From VBAS01 sp963773465 (lineage in GTDB: Bacteria; Bacteroidota; Bacteroidia; Chitinophagales; Chitinophagaceae), in the NCBI GenBank assembly GCA_963773465.1, contig CAVZBF010000004.1, positions 1,674,001 through 1,738,000 on the forward strand: a stretch of 64,000 bases of DNA. The letters run 5' to 3'. Shown here one piece after another: positions 22,501 through 31,302 of the stretch. The first letter of the stretch is position 1. Every line of letters begins with the position of its first letter. The notes beneath the pieces are model-generated. The model ran no database searches. It saw only the letters and a list, made by a program, of their open reading frames with translations, and was not told where the DNA came from. A program made the translations under genes and the position numbers.

Positions 22501-24043
22501 TGATAAAGGCTTTCCTGTTGTTGAAACTTTTTCAGGCAATAAATCGCAGCAACATAATTTCACGATCAACAAAATGATCCCGGGTACTTTAAAAGCAAAA
22601 CTGAAACTTTTCAAAAACCTGGAAGGACAATTGTTAGATGGAATTGAATCGATGCTGAGAGAGCCTTATGGATGTTTTGAACAAACATCTTCCTCCACCT
22701 ATCCCAATATTTACGTGTTGAAATATTTAAAAGAATCAGGAAAAGCAAATCCTGAAATTGAAAAGAAAGCTATGGGTTATCTCAAAAGAGGATATGAAAG
22801 ACTGATAGGCTTTGAAACTTCGGAAAATGGATTTGAATGGTTTGGTAAAACTCCTGCACATGAAGCATTAACCGCTTACGGTTTGCTTGAGTTTACCGAT
22901 ATGAAGGATTTTATTAACGTAGATGAGCAAATGCTTGCAAGAACAAAAAACTTTTTACTGAAGCGAAGAGATGGACAGGGTTCTTTTAAAATGGTATCCG
23001 GTGGTTATGATCAGTTTGCCGCCGTGCCGAATAAGATCGCCAACATCTATATTGTATATGCACTTACACAAGCTGGCATTGGTAAAGAGATACAGTTGGA
23101 ATATCAAACAGCCGTTAAAAAAGCGCTGGAAAGTAATGATGGATACCAAATGGCTTTGATGGCATTAGCGGCAAGCAGTATGAAAAATGAAAAAGATTAC
23201 CGGCAACTGATGAATTCACTAAACACGCTGTTTCAAAAATCAAATTTATCTTCTGAAACCAGTGTTGTTAATTCACGTGATGCTTCGCTCAGGGTAGAAA
23301 CCGTATCGTTGTATGCGTTGGCGTTGATGAGAGATGCCTCACCAAACATTGGAACGGTAGCAACTCTTATTACAAAAATACTTTCAGATAAATCTTACTA
23401 CGGATATGGGTCCACACAAGCTACTGTGCTTGCATTGAAAGCAATTGTTGAATATTCAAAGGTTGCAGGAAAAATAAGCGAGAGCGCAAAAATAAATTTT
23501 GCCGTAAATAATAAGGTGATAAAAGAGGATCTTGACGTAGTAGCTACGCTCCAGGAAGGGAAAAATGATTTTGCCGTAAACTATACTCCGCAGGAAAAAA
23601 ACATTCCTTATAATCTTGAAGTTTCTTATAATACGTTAACGCCTCCGAATAGCGATAAAGCAGAACTGCAGTTAACAACAAATTTGAAAGCAACTCATGC
23701 CCGCGTTGGTGAAACCGTAAGAATGGAAATTGAAGCAACGAATGCCAAATCAACCTTACAACCGATGGCTATTGCCAAGATCGGAATTCCGGCAGGATTG
23801 TCTGTGCAGCCATGGCAACTAAAAGAGATCATGGAAAAGAACCAGGTTGCCTACTACGAGATATTTGATAACTATCTCGTGTTTTACTGGATGGGTTTTT
23901 CTGCTAATGAAACAAAGAAGATCAATCTTGATCTCAAAGCTGATGTTGCCGGAAAGTATAAGGGAAAAGCAAGCACTATTTATTTATATTATACACCTGA
24001 GTATAAAAATTGGAACGATGGGGCAGAAGTTGAAATAGAGTAA
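19517..24043 (+). CDS. Alpha-2-macroglobulin-like protein with embedded TonB-receptor plug domain
   Basis: About 1508 residues with signal peptide MKKAINHFVLVSLLACIFSFHGRAQ. N-terminal MG2-type repeats are followed by a carboxypeptidase-like domain (LSGVIVDKKGVPV, about residue 540). A TonB plug follows at about residues 665-795 (EVVVVGFG, IRIRGFRSF, VINGIPVE, VLKDATAVALYGARAANGAVLI). Then come A2M blocks with the thioester motif GCFEQ (Cys 1053) and an alpha/alpha domain. A2M proteins trap proteases covalently; the plug suggests docking to a barrel, most likely the plug-less neighbour. The start at 19517 fits the signal peptide. Confidence 0.8.
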   Translation: MKKAINHFVLVSLLACIFSFHGRAQVDYASHKEKIYIQTSHVFFKQGETVYFKIYAVSAKDQTPSALSNVVYVELINPSGNVLQKFNYKINNGYAEGSYDFNEQAVGGIYKIRAYTTWMRNENEPAFFTKELTLQKVIAPRILMKLDFPEKGYGAGSEVTADFSMRNLSDKPIKFYPGKFIVSLAGQELQTDNFKSDHEGKAKIKFRLPADLKTNDGLLNVTINYDSYTEAISRSIPIVLNKIDLQFMPEGGTLVEGIATNIAFKALNENGKAADIKGEVWDNNGNIVTSFESYHFGMGKFLFTPEKGKIYKIKITSPANISQQFKLPAAAESGVVMNFSRADNGTRVKIISTDQRSVRLTGQTKSINFYAKDILLKKGENYVEIDENLFPVGIAQFTLYGTNDLPLAERLVFLNENKHLRVSITADKKKYLPREKIMLTIKTVDENDKPVPSNFSLAVVDDKLWSFADDKQEHILSWLLMSSELHGKIEEPQFYFKKDEVKAMPALDLVMLTHGYRYFDYIDYVKKEGQLKFTPDQDNILSGVIVDKKGVPVIANVFLASAFPGGKGMQIRTDENGIFFFSNLEPNANYYVIAQSLDKDKNISIKILQNGTGYNPQNASLFGRLDSVGGNFVVNLPPKHFIEKEIAEQIPIDNERGDMAAFRKVGALNEVVVVGFGMAKKKDMTGALAVIRANELKAANNLGFALQGKVAGVQVVNNANPADDQKIRIRGFRSFSGVDQPLFVINGIPVEKPNLNAFNPNDIESISVLKDATAVALYGARAANGAVLIESKKFRNERIKLNVGNSYSYASQFLRINGPAYSVSRKFYAPKYEDVNTEERTDFRETIYWNPTVQTDKNGKAVVEFYNSDVSTTFRAIAEGIGWNGKLGRTEATYAVQSAMSVDAKIPPYLTVGDQALIPLVIKNNREDDLEISIDVDAPDEFKIGKYSNKLTLNADGSQQLLIPLEATGEANGTIDFIIKNQFGKEKISLPISAADKGFPVVETFSGNKSQQHNFTINKMIPGTLKAKLKLFKNLEGQLLDGIESMLREPYGCFEQTSSSTYPNIYVLKYLKESGKANPEIEKKAMGYLKRGYERLIGFETSENGFEWFGKTPAHEALTAYGLLEFTDMKDFINVDEQMLARTKNFLLKRRDGQGSFKMVSGGYDQFAAVPNKIANIYIVYALTQAGIGKEIQLEYQTAVKKALESNDGYQMALMALAASSMKNEKDYRQLMNSLNTLFQKSNLSSETSVVNSRDASLRVETVSLYALALMRDASPNIGTVATLITKILSDKSYYGYGSTQATVLALKAIVEYSKVAGKISESAKINFAVNNKVIKEDLDVVATLQEGKNDFAVNYTPQEKNIPYNLEVSYNTLTPPNSDKAELQLTTNLKATHARVGETVRMEIEATNAKSTLQPMAIAKIGIPAGLSVQPWQLKEIMEKNQVAYYEIFDNYLVFYWMGFSANETKKINLDLKADVAGKYKGKASTIYLYYTPEYKNWNDGAEVEIE

Positions 24044-24064
24044 ATGACTTCCAAAGAAAGTAAA

Positions 24065-24198
24065 GAGGTTGTCTCTAAAGCAATAAGTAACACGAAGGGC
24101 ACAAAGAAGTCTCTGTTTATCATCAGCTCTTTGTGTCCTTCGTGTTTCCTTTGTGTTCGTTGTGAACGGCCTGTTTCATCAACTTTTGAGACAACCTT
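24065..24198. repeat. Long imperfect inverted repeat between convergent genes
   Basis: Outer arms GAGGTTGTCTC and GAGACAACCTT, inner arms ACACGAAGGGCACAAAGA and TCTTTGTGTCCTTCGTGT. Could terminate both convergent genes. An open frame through it (24044-24343) is an artefact of the repeat. Confidence 0.7.
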
Positions 24199-24200
24199 TT

Positions 24201-24617
24201 CTATTCGGCTAAAAATTCCAGGAGCTTTTCTTTATCGTGATAAAGGAATAATGTTTTATTCTTTACTTCAAACCGGTTTGCATTTTCAAGCCGTTTTAAA
24301 AAATCGTTTTCTATTTGTTGTACCGCTTCGCAATACATTTTAGTGGAAAAAATATTTTTAAAACTCACTTCGCTGTTATTGATGATAAAGTTGCTGCCAA
24401 AATTGTTACAACTGCCATTACCACCGGCACTTCCTTTTTCCTTGTCGAATCGAAGGAATGCTTTGGTTTCGACCGTTTGCGTGGCATTACCAGCATAAAT
24501 TTTTTTCAACAACCATTTGGTATTGTAAAGTGGTATCGTTTCCGTCGTTGTTTCCTTGCTTGAACTGCAGGATAACAGCATAATAGCTGCTGCGTAAGAA
24601 AAGTAAACTGCTCTCAT
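24201..24617 (-). CDS. META-domain lipoprotein (HslJ-like)
   Basis: A 138-residue lipoprotein: MRAVYFSYAAAIMLLSCSSSKE has the lipobox LLSC. The META domain shows LYNTKWLLKKIYAG at the start and the diagnostic GGNGSCNNFGSNF near residue 70, then FKNIFSTKMYCE. Related to the heat-shock protein HslJ; role in the envelope unclear. Convergent with the A2M-like gene. Confidence 0.85.
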   Translation of the reverse strand: MRAVYFSYAAAIMLLSCSSSKETTTETIPLYNTKWLLKKIYAGNATQTVETKAFLRFDKEKGSAGGNGSCNNFGSNFIINNSEVSFKNIFSTKMYCEAVQQIENDFLKRLENANRFEVKNKTLFLYHDKEKLLEFLAE

Positions 24618-24680
24618 GTTTATTTTCTTTTAAGATGCTGAACGAATGTTGGTGTATGCTACGGAAATGTTAAGGTTAAT

Positions 24681-24712
24681 AAAAAAAAGAAACCTCTGTA
24701 GAAACAGAGGTC
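24681..24712 (-). terminator. Minus-strand terminator
   Basis: Read on the minus strand: CCTCTG-TTTCTA-CAGAGG followed by TTTCTTTTTTTT. It implies a leftward transcript ending here, most simply the small ORF at 24751-24933. Confidence 0.6.
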
Positions 24713-24750
24713 GCAACCAAAACTAACTGCTTATGAGAAAATATTTAATA

Positions 24751-24933
24751 TTATGTAGTAACTGTTTTAAAATTATATCTGCCAAAATACCCACCTTCTC
24801 TCTCTTCCTGTTCTGTGATCACGAAATCCTCTTTATAATACGTAAATCTGAACTTTTTAGTCTGCGCATTCTCTCTTTTTTGCTTTTTCTTCTGAAGATT
24901 CTTTTTCATAACACTGGTTTTAGGTATAGACAT
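24751..24933 (-). CDS. Small basic protein, hypothetical
   Basis: Sixty residues from an ATG at 24933 (MSIPKTSVMKKNLQKKKQ...), very Lys/Arg-rich in the first half and ending FGRYNFKTVTT. No family recognised. Support comes from a terminator placed 40 bases beyond its stop. A TTG start at 24945 would add four residues. Confidence 0.4.
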   Translation of the reverse strand: MSIPKTSVMKKNLQKKKQKRENAQTKKFRFTYYKEDFVITEQEEREGGYFGRYNFKTVTT

Positions 24934-25065
24934 ATCAGTTTCCAATTACCGTGCCAGTTGAAATAATGATTATAAAAATTGCGTGAACGCAAGCAGAGCA
25001 GGGAGTTAAGAACCAGTAGATTAAGCCTGGTTTGTTTTTTTGTGATCCTATATGTTCAATTAAAG

Positions 25066-26337
25066 CTACACTTTCACATAAATGCTTTTTTTATCCATTA
25101 TCCAGCAGATAAACCACATAAAAGTGATAATACAAATCGCATAGGCAAGCGACCCATTTTCCGGTGCACCGGGAATGTGAATGAGGATTTTTTTGTACAA
25201 CCAGTTCCACGGATTTACTCCATCACCCAATTTTATTAAGGCAAGTGTTCTTGGCAAAAAAGCACTGAGGGCAAAAACAAACAATGCATTTTTTCCAAAC
25301 ACATCAAAGAATTTACTAAGCCAGCCTCTTGCATTTCTATATTCAATTAAATAGATCATGGTGGCAATTGTGATGGTAGCGAGGCCGGCAGTATAAACCG
25401 TGTATGAGCTTGTCCATATTTTTTTATTAATGGGGAAAACCATATCCCAGCAAAAACCTGTTACGATCATGGCAACGCCACCAACAAATAAGCCGGTTAG
25501 CATTTGATAAGGACCTGAAGAACTGATAGCTGGTTTCTCAAATTCAAACCCGGTAGCCATCGGTTGAGGAGTGTCAATCGTTTTACTTTTCTTTTGAATA
25601 TAATCTCCCACAATGTATCCGAATATCACCTGTACAATTGCAGGTATCGTACTCATCAATCCTTCCGGATCAAAAGGAATTCCCTCCCCTTTGTAGATGT
25701 GTGGTATGCCAAGGATCATTTTGTCTATATCAGTGCCGAACCAGCCTTTCAAGCTGTAAGGGTCAGATGGATTTCCAATATAGCAAAGCACCCAATAAGC
25801 AAGGAGCAAGATGAGCCCCACAAAAAAGGCCTTTCTTACTTTCAGGTAATATATAATAATGGAAGCAAAAAAATAACAGATGGCAATGCGTTGCAGCACA
25901 CCCAATACCCTTACGCCTTTTATTACTTCTATTATTTCACCGGCTTTGTTTTTTGTGTAATCGGTCCATGTAAAGCCTTTGAAGATGGTTACTTTTTGAA
26001 ATTCCGTTGTCCCTTCAATCACCCGGTTCACTTCGGTAACAAATGGCCACCAGTTTAAAAAGAGCCCGATAAAAAAGATAAGGATAGATCTTTTCAGGAT
26101 CTTTTTCCAAAACACGGCATCGCCACCTGCTTCAAGCTTTGGCATTATAAATGCAAGAGCATTGCCCACTGCAAATAAAAAAAATGGAAAAACAAGGTCA
26201 GTTGGTGTAAGTCCATGCCAGGGTGCATGTTCCAGCGGGGCATAAATATGTGACCATGTGCCGGGATTATTTACCAGTATCATCAGGCAAACTGTGGCTC
26301 CCCGAAAAACATCAAGTGAGTAGAATCGCTGATTCAA
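25066..26337 (-). CDS. DUF5009 / heparan-alpha-glucosaminide N-acetyltransferase-like membrane protein
   Basis: A 423-residue multipass membrane protein. It opens with RFYSLDVFRGATVCLMILVNN, the family signature, then HAPWHGLTPTDLVFPFFLFAVG with the His thought to carry the acetyl group. About ten hydrophobic segments follow. Relatives move acetyl groups from cytoplasmic acetyl-CoA to periplasmic sugars. The upstream 160 bases up to the EPS promoter hold no gene. Confidence 0.8.
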   Translation of the reverse strand: MNQRFYSLDVFRGATVCLMILVNNPGTWSHIYAPLEHAPWHGLTPTDLVFPFFLFAVGNALAFIMPKLEAGGDAVFWKKILKRSILIFFIGLFLNWWPFVTEVNRVIEGTTEFQKVTIFKGFTWTDYTKNKAGEIIEVIKGVRVLGVLQRIAICYFFASIIIYYLKVRKAFFVGLILLLAYWVLCYIGNPSDPYSLKGWFGTDIDKMILGIPHIYKGEGIPFDPEGLMSTIPAIVQVIFGYIVGDYIQKKSKTIDTPQPMATGFEFEKPAISSSGPYQMLTGLFVGGVAMIVTGFCWDMVFPINKKIWTSSYTVYTAGLATITIATMIYLIEYRNARGWLSKFFDVFGKNALFVFALSAFLPRTLALIKLGDGVNPWNWLYKKILIHIPGAPENGSLAYAICIITFMWFICWIMDKKSIYVKV

Positions 26338-26489
26338 GAGTTGTTGGTTTTGCGCTAAAGGTAATTTTTAAAAAGAGATGGCTTAAACTACAATTTGGAT
26401 ATTAGAAAGCCGAATCCGAGTTATTAACCCGTGGGGACAAATCACTCAGAATCCGACAACTTTGCTTTATCCTCAGTCACATTTCACCC

Positions 26490-26497
26490 TATATTTG
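26490..26497 (+). promoter_or_regulatory. -7 box TATATTTG of the polysaccharide locus
   Basis: Perfect TAnnTTTG match 76-85 bases upstream of the antiterminator gene. A TTTG at 26461-26464 is a possible -33 element, although the 25-base spacing is long. The leader up to the start codon would be the loading site for an UpxY-type protein. Confidence 0.5.
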
Positions 26498-26581
26498 CAA
26501 CCGAATCGTAATTATCCGTTATGATTCAATAAAATTCATTCCTGGAAACCAGTCATATGAAAACTTATTGATGTGACTGAG

Positions 26582-27113
26582 ATGGCGAAGCCGTCAAAAA
26601 AAGTTCTTGTGAGCATACGAAAATGGTTAGCCGTTTATACACGGCCAAGATGGGAAAAAAAGGTAAACCAACTGCTGGCAGAAAAAGGCGTAGAGAGATA
26701 TTGCCCCCTTAATAAAGTAAGAAGAAAATGGAGTGACCGGGTAAAAGTGGTAGAGGAACCTCTTTTCAAATCTTATGTTTTTGTGAAAGTAAATGATGAA
26801 GACCGTACGGATGTTCGAATGACACCAGGCGTCATCAACTTTGTGTACTGGCAGGGCAAACCAGCAGTGATAAAAGAAAAAGAGATCAACGCCATCAAAA
26901 GATTTTTGGATGAGTATGAAAATGTAGAAGTACAGGCCAATTGATGTAAAAGTTAATGAGCGAGTAAAAATCACAACCGGCCCTTTAATGGACCAGGAGG
27001 GCCAGGTGCTCGAAGTAAAAAACAAAAAAGCAAAGGTGGCAATTGATAGCCTTGGATATATTTTAGTCGCTTCTGTTGAAAAAACAAAACTGGCTTCCGT
27101 AAAAACAAAATAA
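26582..27113 (+). pseudogene. UpxY/NusG-like transcription antiterminator, frameshifted between NGN and KOW
   Basis: Locus-specific NusG paralogue that lets RNA polymerase read through a long capsule/EPS operon. The NGN domain is intact (WLAVYTRPRWEKKVNQLL, RYCPLNKVRRKWSDR, PLFKSYVFVKV, TPGVINFVYWQGKP). The frame stops at 26942. Removing one G at 26935-26936 gives PIDVKVNERVKI, then TGPLMDQEGQVLEV (the KOW domain) to a TAA at 27111-27113, restoring about 175 residues. Start at ATG 26582; a GTG at 26573 is possible. NGN alone may retain polymerase binding. Confidence 0.8.
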
Positions 27114-27165
27114 AACAAGCCTTATATTTGAAAAAGGAAATCCACTAAAAACCAATATTGCCTTC

Positions 27166-27927
27166 ATGAAAATCCTTTCCATCCTGGTCTTGCCTATTAT
27201 TGCAATTACATTTTTACCATCCTGCAGAACACAAAGGACATTCGGTTATCTCGAAGATTTTACTGATACATCGGGTAAAGTACAGGTAAATTATCCTGAG
27301 CCTGTGATCCAGAAAGGCGATGTTTTATCTATTGTTGTTTACAGTGAAGCTCTTGATGGCGGGCAAACAGACCGTTTGTACAATCTTGCAAATGCAGGAA
27401 CCGGGGGCACAACGACACAGGGATTTTTAGTAGACAATGATGGCAACGTTCAATACCCAAGAATAGGTAAACTAAAAGCAGGCGGAATAACAAAGCCGCA
27501 ACTTGCAGAAGAAATAAGAAAAAAATTGGAAGGAGAATTGAAAAACCCTTCTGTGATCATCAGGCTGATCAATTTTAAAATTACAATGCTGGGTGAAGTT
27601 GGCCATCCCGGCCCAATATCATTACCCAGTGAAAAAGTAACGATACTTGAGGCTATCGGTCTCGCAGGAGATGTATCTCTGTATGGAAAGAAAGATGATG
27701 TGGTTATACTCAGGGATGTGGATGGAGCTGTTGAACACGGCAAAATCGATCTTTCATCAAAAAAACTTTTTGAATCGCCGTATTATTTTCTCCGGCAAAA
27801 TGATGTTGTATTGGTTAATCCAAATAAGAACAAAGCAAGATTAAGCGACCAGGTGTTTAATCAACGGCTTGGCATTGCGTTCAGCATCATCAATACTATT
27901 GCGTTATTATATAATGTATTCAGATAA
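27166..27927 (+). CDS. Polysaccharide export lipoprotein (Wza/BexD-like)
   Basis: A 253-residue outer-membrane polysaccharide export protein with lipobox LPSC after an N-terminal hydrophobic segment. The Poly_export domain begins IQKGDVLSIVVYSE, followed by a SLBB-type region (MLGEVGHPGPISL, TILEAIGLAGDVSLYG). Shorter than E. coli Wza, as usual in Bacteroidota. A hydrophobic C-terminal helix (LGIAFSIINTIALLYNVF) may span the outer membrane. It is 15 bases ahead of the Wzc-like kinase. Confidence 0.9.
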   Translation: MKILSILVLPIIAITFLPSCRTQRTFGYLEDFTDTSGKVQVNYPEPVIQKGDVLSIVVYSEALDGGQTDRLYNLANAGTGGTTTQGFLVDNDGNVQYPRIGKLKAGGITKPQLAEEIRKKLEGELKNPSVIIRLINFKITMLGEVGHPGPISLPSEKVTILEAIGLAGDVSLYGKKDDVVILRDVDGAVEHGKIDLSSKKLFESPYYFLRQNDVVLVNPNKNKARLSDQVFNQRLGIAFSIINTIALLYNVFR

Positions 27928-27942
27928 AAATTTCATTAATTA

Positions 27943-30312
27943 ATGGAGGGCAATCAATCCGGCAATAAAGATCTTGGTACTCTTTCGATAAAGGATCTTT
28001 TCTTTAAGTATGTCAGGTTTCTACCCGTATTCCTGGTATCCGTTGCGCTTTGCCTGCTTGGAGCTTATTTATATCTCCGTTACACTACTCCGATCTACAG
28101 GGTTACCGGCACGCTTAGCTTTAAAACGGATAACGAAAATCGCGGCGGCAAATTCAATGATATCTTTCTTGCAAAAACGGTAAGTGATGTACAAACGGAG
28201 ATCGAGATTTTAAAATCACAGGAGTTAATGCAGCGGGTGGTGGATTCTGCCAAACTTCAAACAAGTTATTTTGCCGTTGGTAAGATCAAAACTCTGAATA
28301 TTTATAACGCCTGCCCCTTCCGTTTAAATATTTTGAGCCTCACGGATTCTTTTACTGCATTCAGAATGAATTTCACTTTTCCTTCCGAAAATGAATTCAG
28401 GGTAAATAAAGAACCAACCAAATACAAATTCGGAGATGAGTTTGCAAATGCGTATGGTCATTTTACACTGACACGGGTCCGTAATGGAGTTTCGGGAAAA
28501 GAGTTTAATGTTGAATGGAAATCAACCCCTGAACAAGCGTCTATTTATGCACCGATGGTAAGAGTGGCGCCAAAAATTGCGGGGTCAAATATTTATAATG
28601 TGCAGATCGATTATACAAACTCTGCACTGGCTGCCGACATCATTAATAACTTAATGATCCGCTATAAGGATGCCAGTATTGAAGATAAAAATGCTACGAT
28701 CGATCAGCGGTTGAAATATATCATTGGTCAGCTTAAAAGAATTGCCCAGGATCTTGACAGTATTGAAGCCCGTAGAATATTTTATATCAATGAAAACAAC
28801 CTCTCAGGTTACCAGGAGCAACTCGGAACTTTTTTCAGGATTCAAACTGATATGAATCTGCGGGTCAAGGATGAAAACCTGCAGCTGGTTGTCATTGATC
28901 AGTTGCGAACCTACCTGGAAGACGGGATGAATAATTTTGAACTAACACCGTCTATTCTCAGTCTTTCTGATGTTACATTAGGCACCATGGTAGCTGGTTA
29001 TAATGCAATGCAGTTGGAAAGAAAAAGAATGCTCGAGCAAAAAATACCTGAAACAAATCCCCAGATACTTGCAAAAAATGAGGAGTTAGAAAAAATAAGA
29101 AAGAGCATTCTTGAGTCGCTAAAAAATATCAGGATAGCCTATAATTCATCGATCAATGATGCTTACAAAAGAGCTTCTTCTGCTTTGAGCAGCCAAAAAC
29201 AAATGCCGGCTAAAATTCAACGACTGCTTGAAATGGAAAGAGACCGGGATAGTAAGATCGCATTGCTTACATTTTTAAATGAACAGTATGAGGAAACAGC
29301 GATGCAACAGGCAGCAACGGTTTCCAATTCAAAAGTATTAACAGGCGCCTATCCCACTGATACGCCAATAAGACCTAACAGGAGAGCGATTCAATTATTG
29401 GCCATCATTATGGGCATTGGTTTGCCTGCCATGTATATTTTCTTCCAGGAAATTATTAATGATAAAGTAAACACCCGTTATGATATTGAAAAATTAACGG
29501 ATGCTTCCGTGCTTGGAGAAGTTGGTCACTCCTATAGCAGTTCATCAATGATCGTGAGCAAAACAAACCGTTCGATGGTTTCCGAGCAATTCAGAATTAT
29601 CCGGTCGAATCTCCAATATGTTTTAAATAAGATTGAGAAACCGGTAATAATGATCACTTCTTCATTCAGTGCGGAGGGTAAATCATTTATTACAACTAAT
29701 CTTGGCGGTGTGATGGCCCTGGCCGGAAAGAAAACTGTAATGCTTGAATTTGATATTCGCAAGCCAAAACTTTTTTCAGGAATGAAATTGACCAGCAAGC
29801 AGGGTATCACCAATTATCTTGTAGGTAAAGCGAACATGGAAGACCTGCCGATAAAGATCCCCGGCTATGACAATCTTTATGCAATCAGTTGCGGACCTGT
29901 GCCCCCAAATCCTTCCGAGCTTTTATTGGACTCAAGAGTAGCCGATATGTTTGTCTGGCTTAAAGATAATTTTGATGTCGTTCTTCTTGATACGGCGCCT
30001 GTGGGTATGGTAAGTGATGCAATGACGCTTGGAAAATTTGCAGATACCACTCTTTATATCGTTCGCCAGGGTTATACATATAAAAAACAAATCTCATTGA
30101 TCGATGAATTTTATCATGAGAACCGGTTACCAAAAATTTCCATTGTTATTAACGATGTGAAATTGAAACCAGGGTATGGTTATTATGGCTATGGACGATA
30201 TGGTTATGGTTACGGATATGGCGGCGGTTATTATGAAGCTGAAGAAGGACAAGACACTCCAAAGCGAATGTTTTCATTTGAAAAGGTTAAAAAATTATTC
30301 AGCAGAAAATGA
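27943..30312 (+). CDS. Polysaccharide co-polymerase / BY-type tyrosine kinase (Wzc-like)
   Basis: A 789-residue inner-membrane chain-length regulator with fused tyrosine autokinase. Wzz domain with two membrane segments (FLPVFLVSVALCLLGAYLYL near residue 30; LLAIIMGIGLPAMYIFF near 490), coiled coil between them. Kinase: Walker A SFSAEGKSF, Walker A' MLEFDIRKPK, Walker B VVLLDTAP. The C-terminus carries a Tyr cluster (GYGYYGYGRYGYGYGYGGGYY), the autophosphorylation site. No separate phosphatase is seen nearby. Works with the Wza-like lipoprotein upstream. Confidence 0.92.
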   Translation: MEGNQSGNKDLGTLSIKDLFFKYVRFLPVFLVSVALCLLGAYLYLRYTTPIYRVTGTLSFKTDNENRGGKFNDIFLAKTVSDVQTEIEILKSQELMQRVVDSAKLQTSYFAVGKIKTLNIYNACPFRLNILSLTDSFTAFRMNFTFPSENEFRVNKEPTKYKFGDEFANAYGHFTLTRVRNGVSGKEFNVEWKSTPEQASIYAPMVRVAPKIAGSNIYNVQIDYTNSALAADIINNLMIRYKDASIEDKNATIDQRLKYIIGQLKRIAQDLDSIEARRIFYINENNLSGYQEQLGTFFRIQTDMNLRVKDENLQLVVIDQLRTYLEDGMNNFELTPSILSLSDVTLGTMVAGYNAMQLERKRMLEQKIPETNPQILAKNEELEKIRKSILESLKNIRIAYNSSINDAYKRASSALSSQKQMPAKIQRLLEMERDRDSKIALLTFLNEQYEETAMQQAATVSNSKVLTGAYPTDTPIRPNRRAIQLLAIIMGIGLPAMYIFFQEIINDKVNTRYDIEKLTDASVLGEVGHSYSSSSMIVSKTNRSMVSEQFRIIRSNLQYVLNKIEKPVIMITSSFSAEGKSFITTNLGGVMALAGKKTVMLEFDIRKPKLFSGMKLTSKQGITNYLVGKANMEDLPIKIPGYDNLYAISCGPVPPNPSELLLDSRVADMFVWLKDNFDVVLLDTAPVGMVSDAMTLGKFADTTLYIVRQGYTYKKQISLIDEFYHENRLPKISIVINDVKLKPGYGYYGYGRYGYGYGYGGGYYEAEEGQDTPKRMFSFEKVKKLFSRK

Positions 30313-30335
30313 TCTTACAAAATTCAGCAGTATAA

Positions 30336-31302
30336 ATGAAGGTATTGGTTACCGGCGGGGCAGGATTCATAGGCTCGAACCTTGTACATGCGTTAATAAA
30401 TGATGACCGGATCACTGCGGTAAAGGTTCTTAGACAATCTGGAAACAGGAAGATTTGCCAATATCTCCGCATTTAAAAATCACAGCAAGTTTGAATTTAT
30501 CGAAGGCGATATAAGGAACTACGCAATTTGTGTTGGTGCAGCGGAAGGAGTAGATATTATTTCTCACCAGGCAGCATTAGGATCCGTGCCACGTTCGGTT
30601 AAAGATCCCGTGACTACGCATGAAGTAAATGCAACCGGCACATTTAATATTTTTAACGCAGCAAGAGAGAGCAATATAAAAAGAGTTGTGTACGCTGCCT
30701 CTTCGTCCACTTACGGCGATCATCCCGATCTTCCAAAGGTGGAAGATAAAATTGGTGCACCGATTTCACCTTACGGTGTTACTAAACTGGTGAATGAGCT
30801 TTATGCAAAAGTATTTGCAGCGTTGTATGAAATGGAATTTATCGGGCTGCGTTATTTCAATGTGTATGGACCGCAACAAAATCCTGCCGGCCCTTATGCA
30901 GCGGTAATACCTTTGTTTATTAAATCATTACTTGAAGGCAATGCTCCCGTGATCAATGGCGCAGGAGACAGCAGCCGTGATTTTACTTTTGTAGAAGATG
31001 TAGTGCAGGCAAACCTATTGGCTATGTTTACGCATGAAGCACAGGCTGTAAACCAGGTATACAATATTGCAAAAGGGGAACAAACATCTTTGAACCAGCT
31101 TTTCGAAATGCTTAGAGAGATCTCGGGAAAAAATATTAATGCCATTCATGGTCCGGAACGGGATGGCGATATAAAACATAGCCTCGCCGATATTTCGAAA
31201 GCAAGAAAATTGCTTGGTTATGATCCGGCCACGTCTCCCCTTGATGGTTTAAGAAAAACTTTTGATTGGTATAAAAAAAATTCACTCATTTTCGCAGCAT
31301 GA
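30336..31302 (+). pseudogene. NAD-dependent sugar epimerase (UDP-GlcNAc 4-epimerase-like), +1 frameshift
   Basis: Extended SDR. ATG 30336 gives MKVLVTGGAGFIGSNLVHAL with the NAD motif. The frame breaks at 30430-30433, where CTT AGA CAA should read CTT GAC AAT; dropping the A at 30432 gives VLDNLETGRFANISAF and joins the rest (SHQAALGSVPRSV, ASSSTYGDHP, catalytic YGVTK, LRYFNVYGP) to 31302. Full length is about 321 residues. Its stop overlaps the rfbB start by 4 bases, so it belongs to the operon. Confidence 0.82.

Noticed and set aside
24044..24343. 99-codon open frame after the A2M-like gene
   Set aside because: It lies across a long inverted repeat and antisense to the META-domain lipoprotein; the peptide has no protein-like features.
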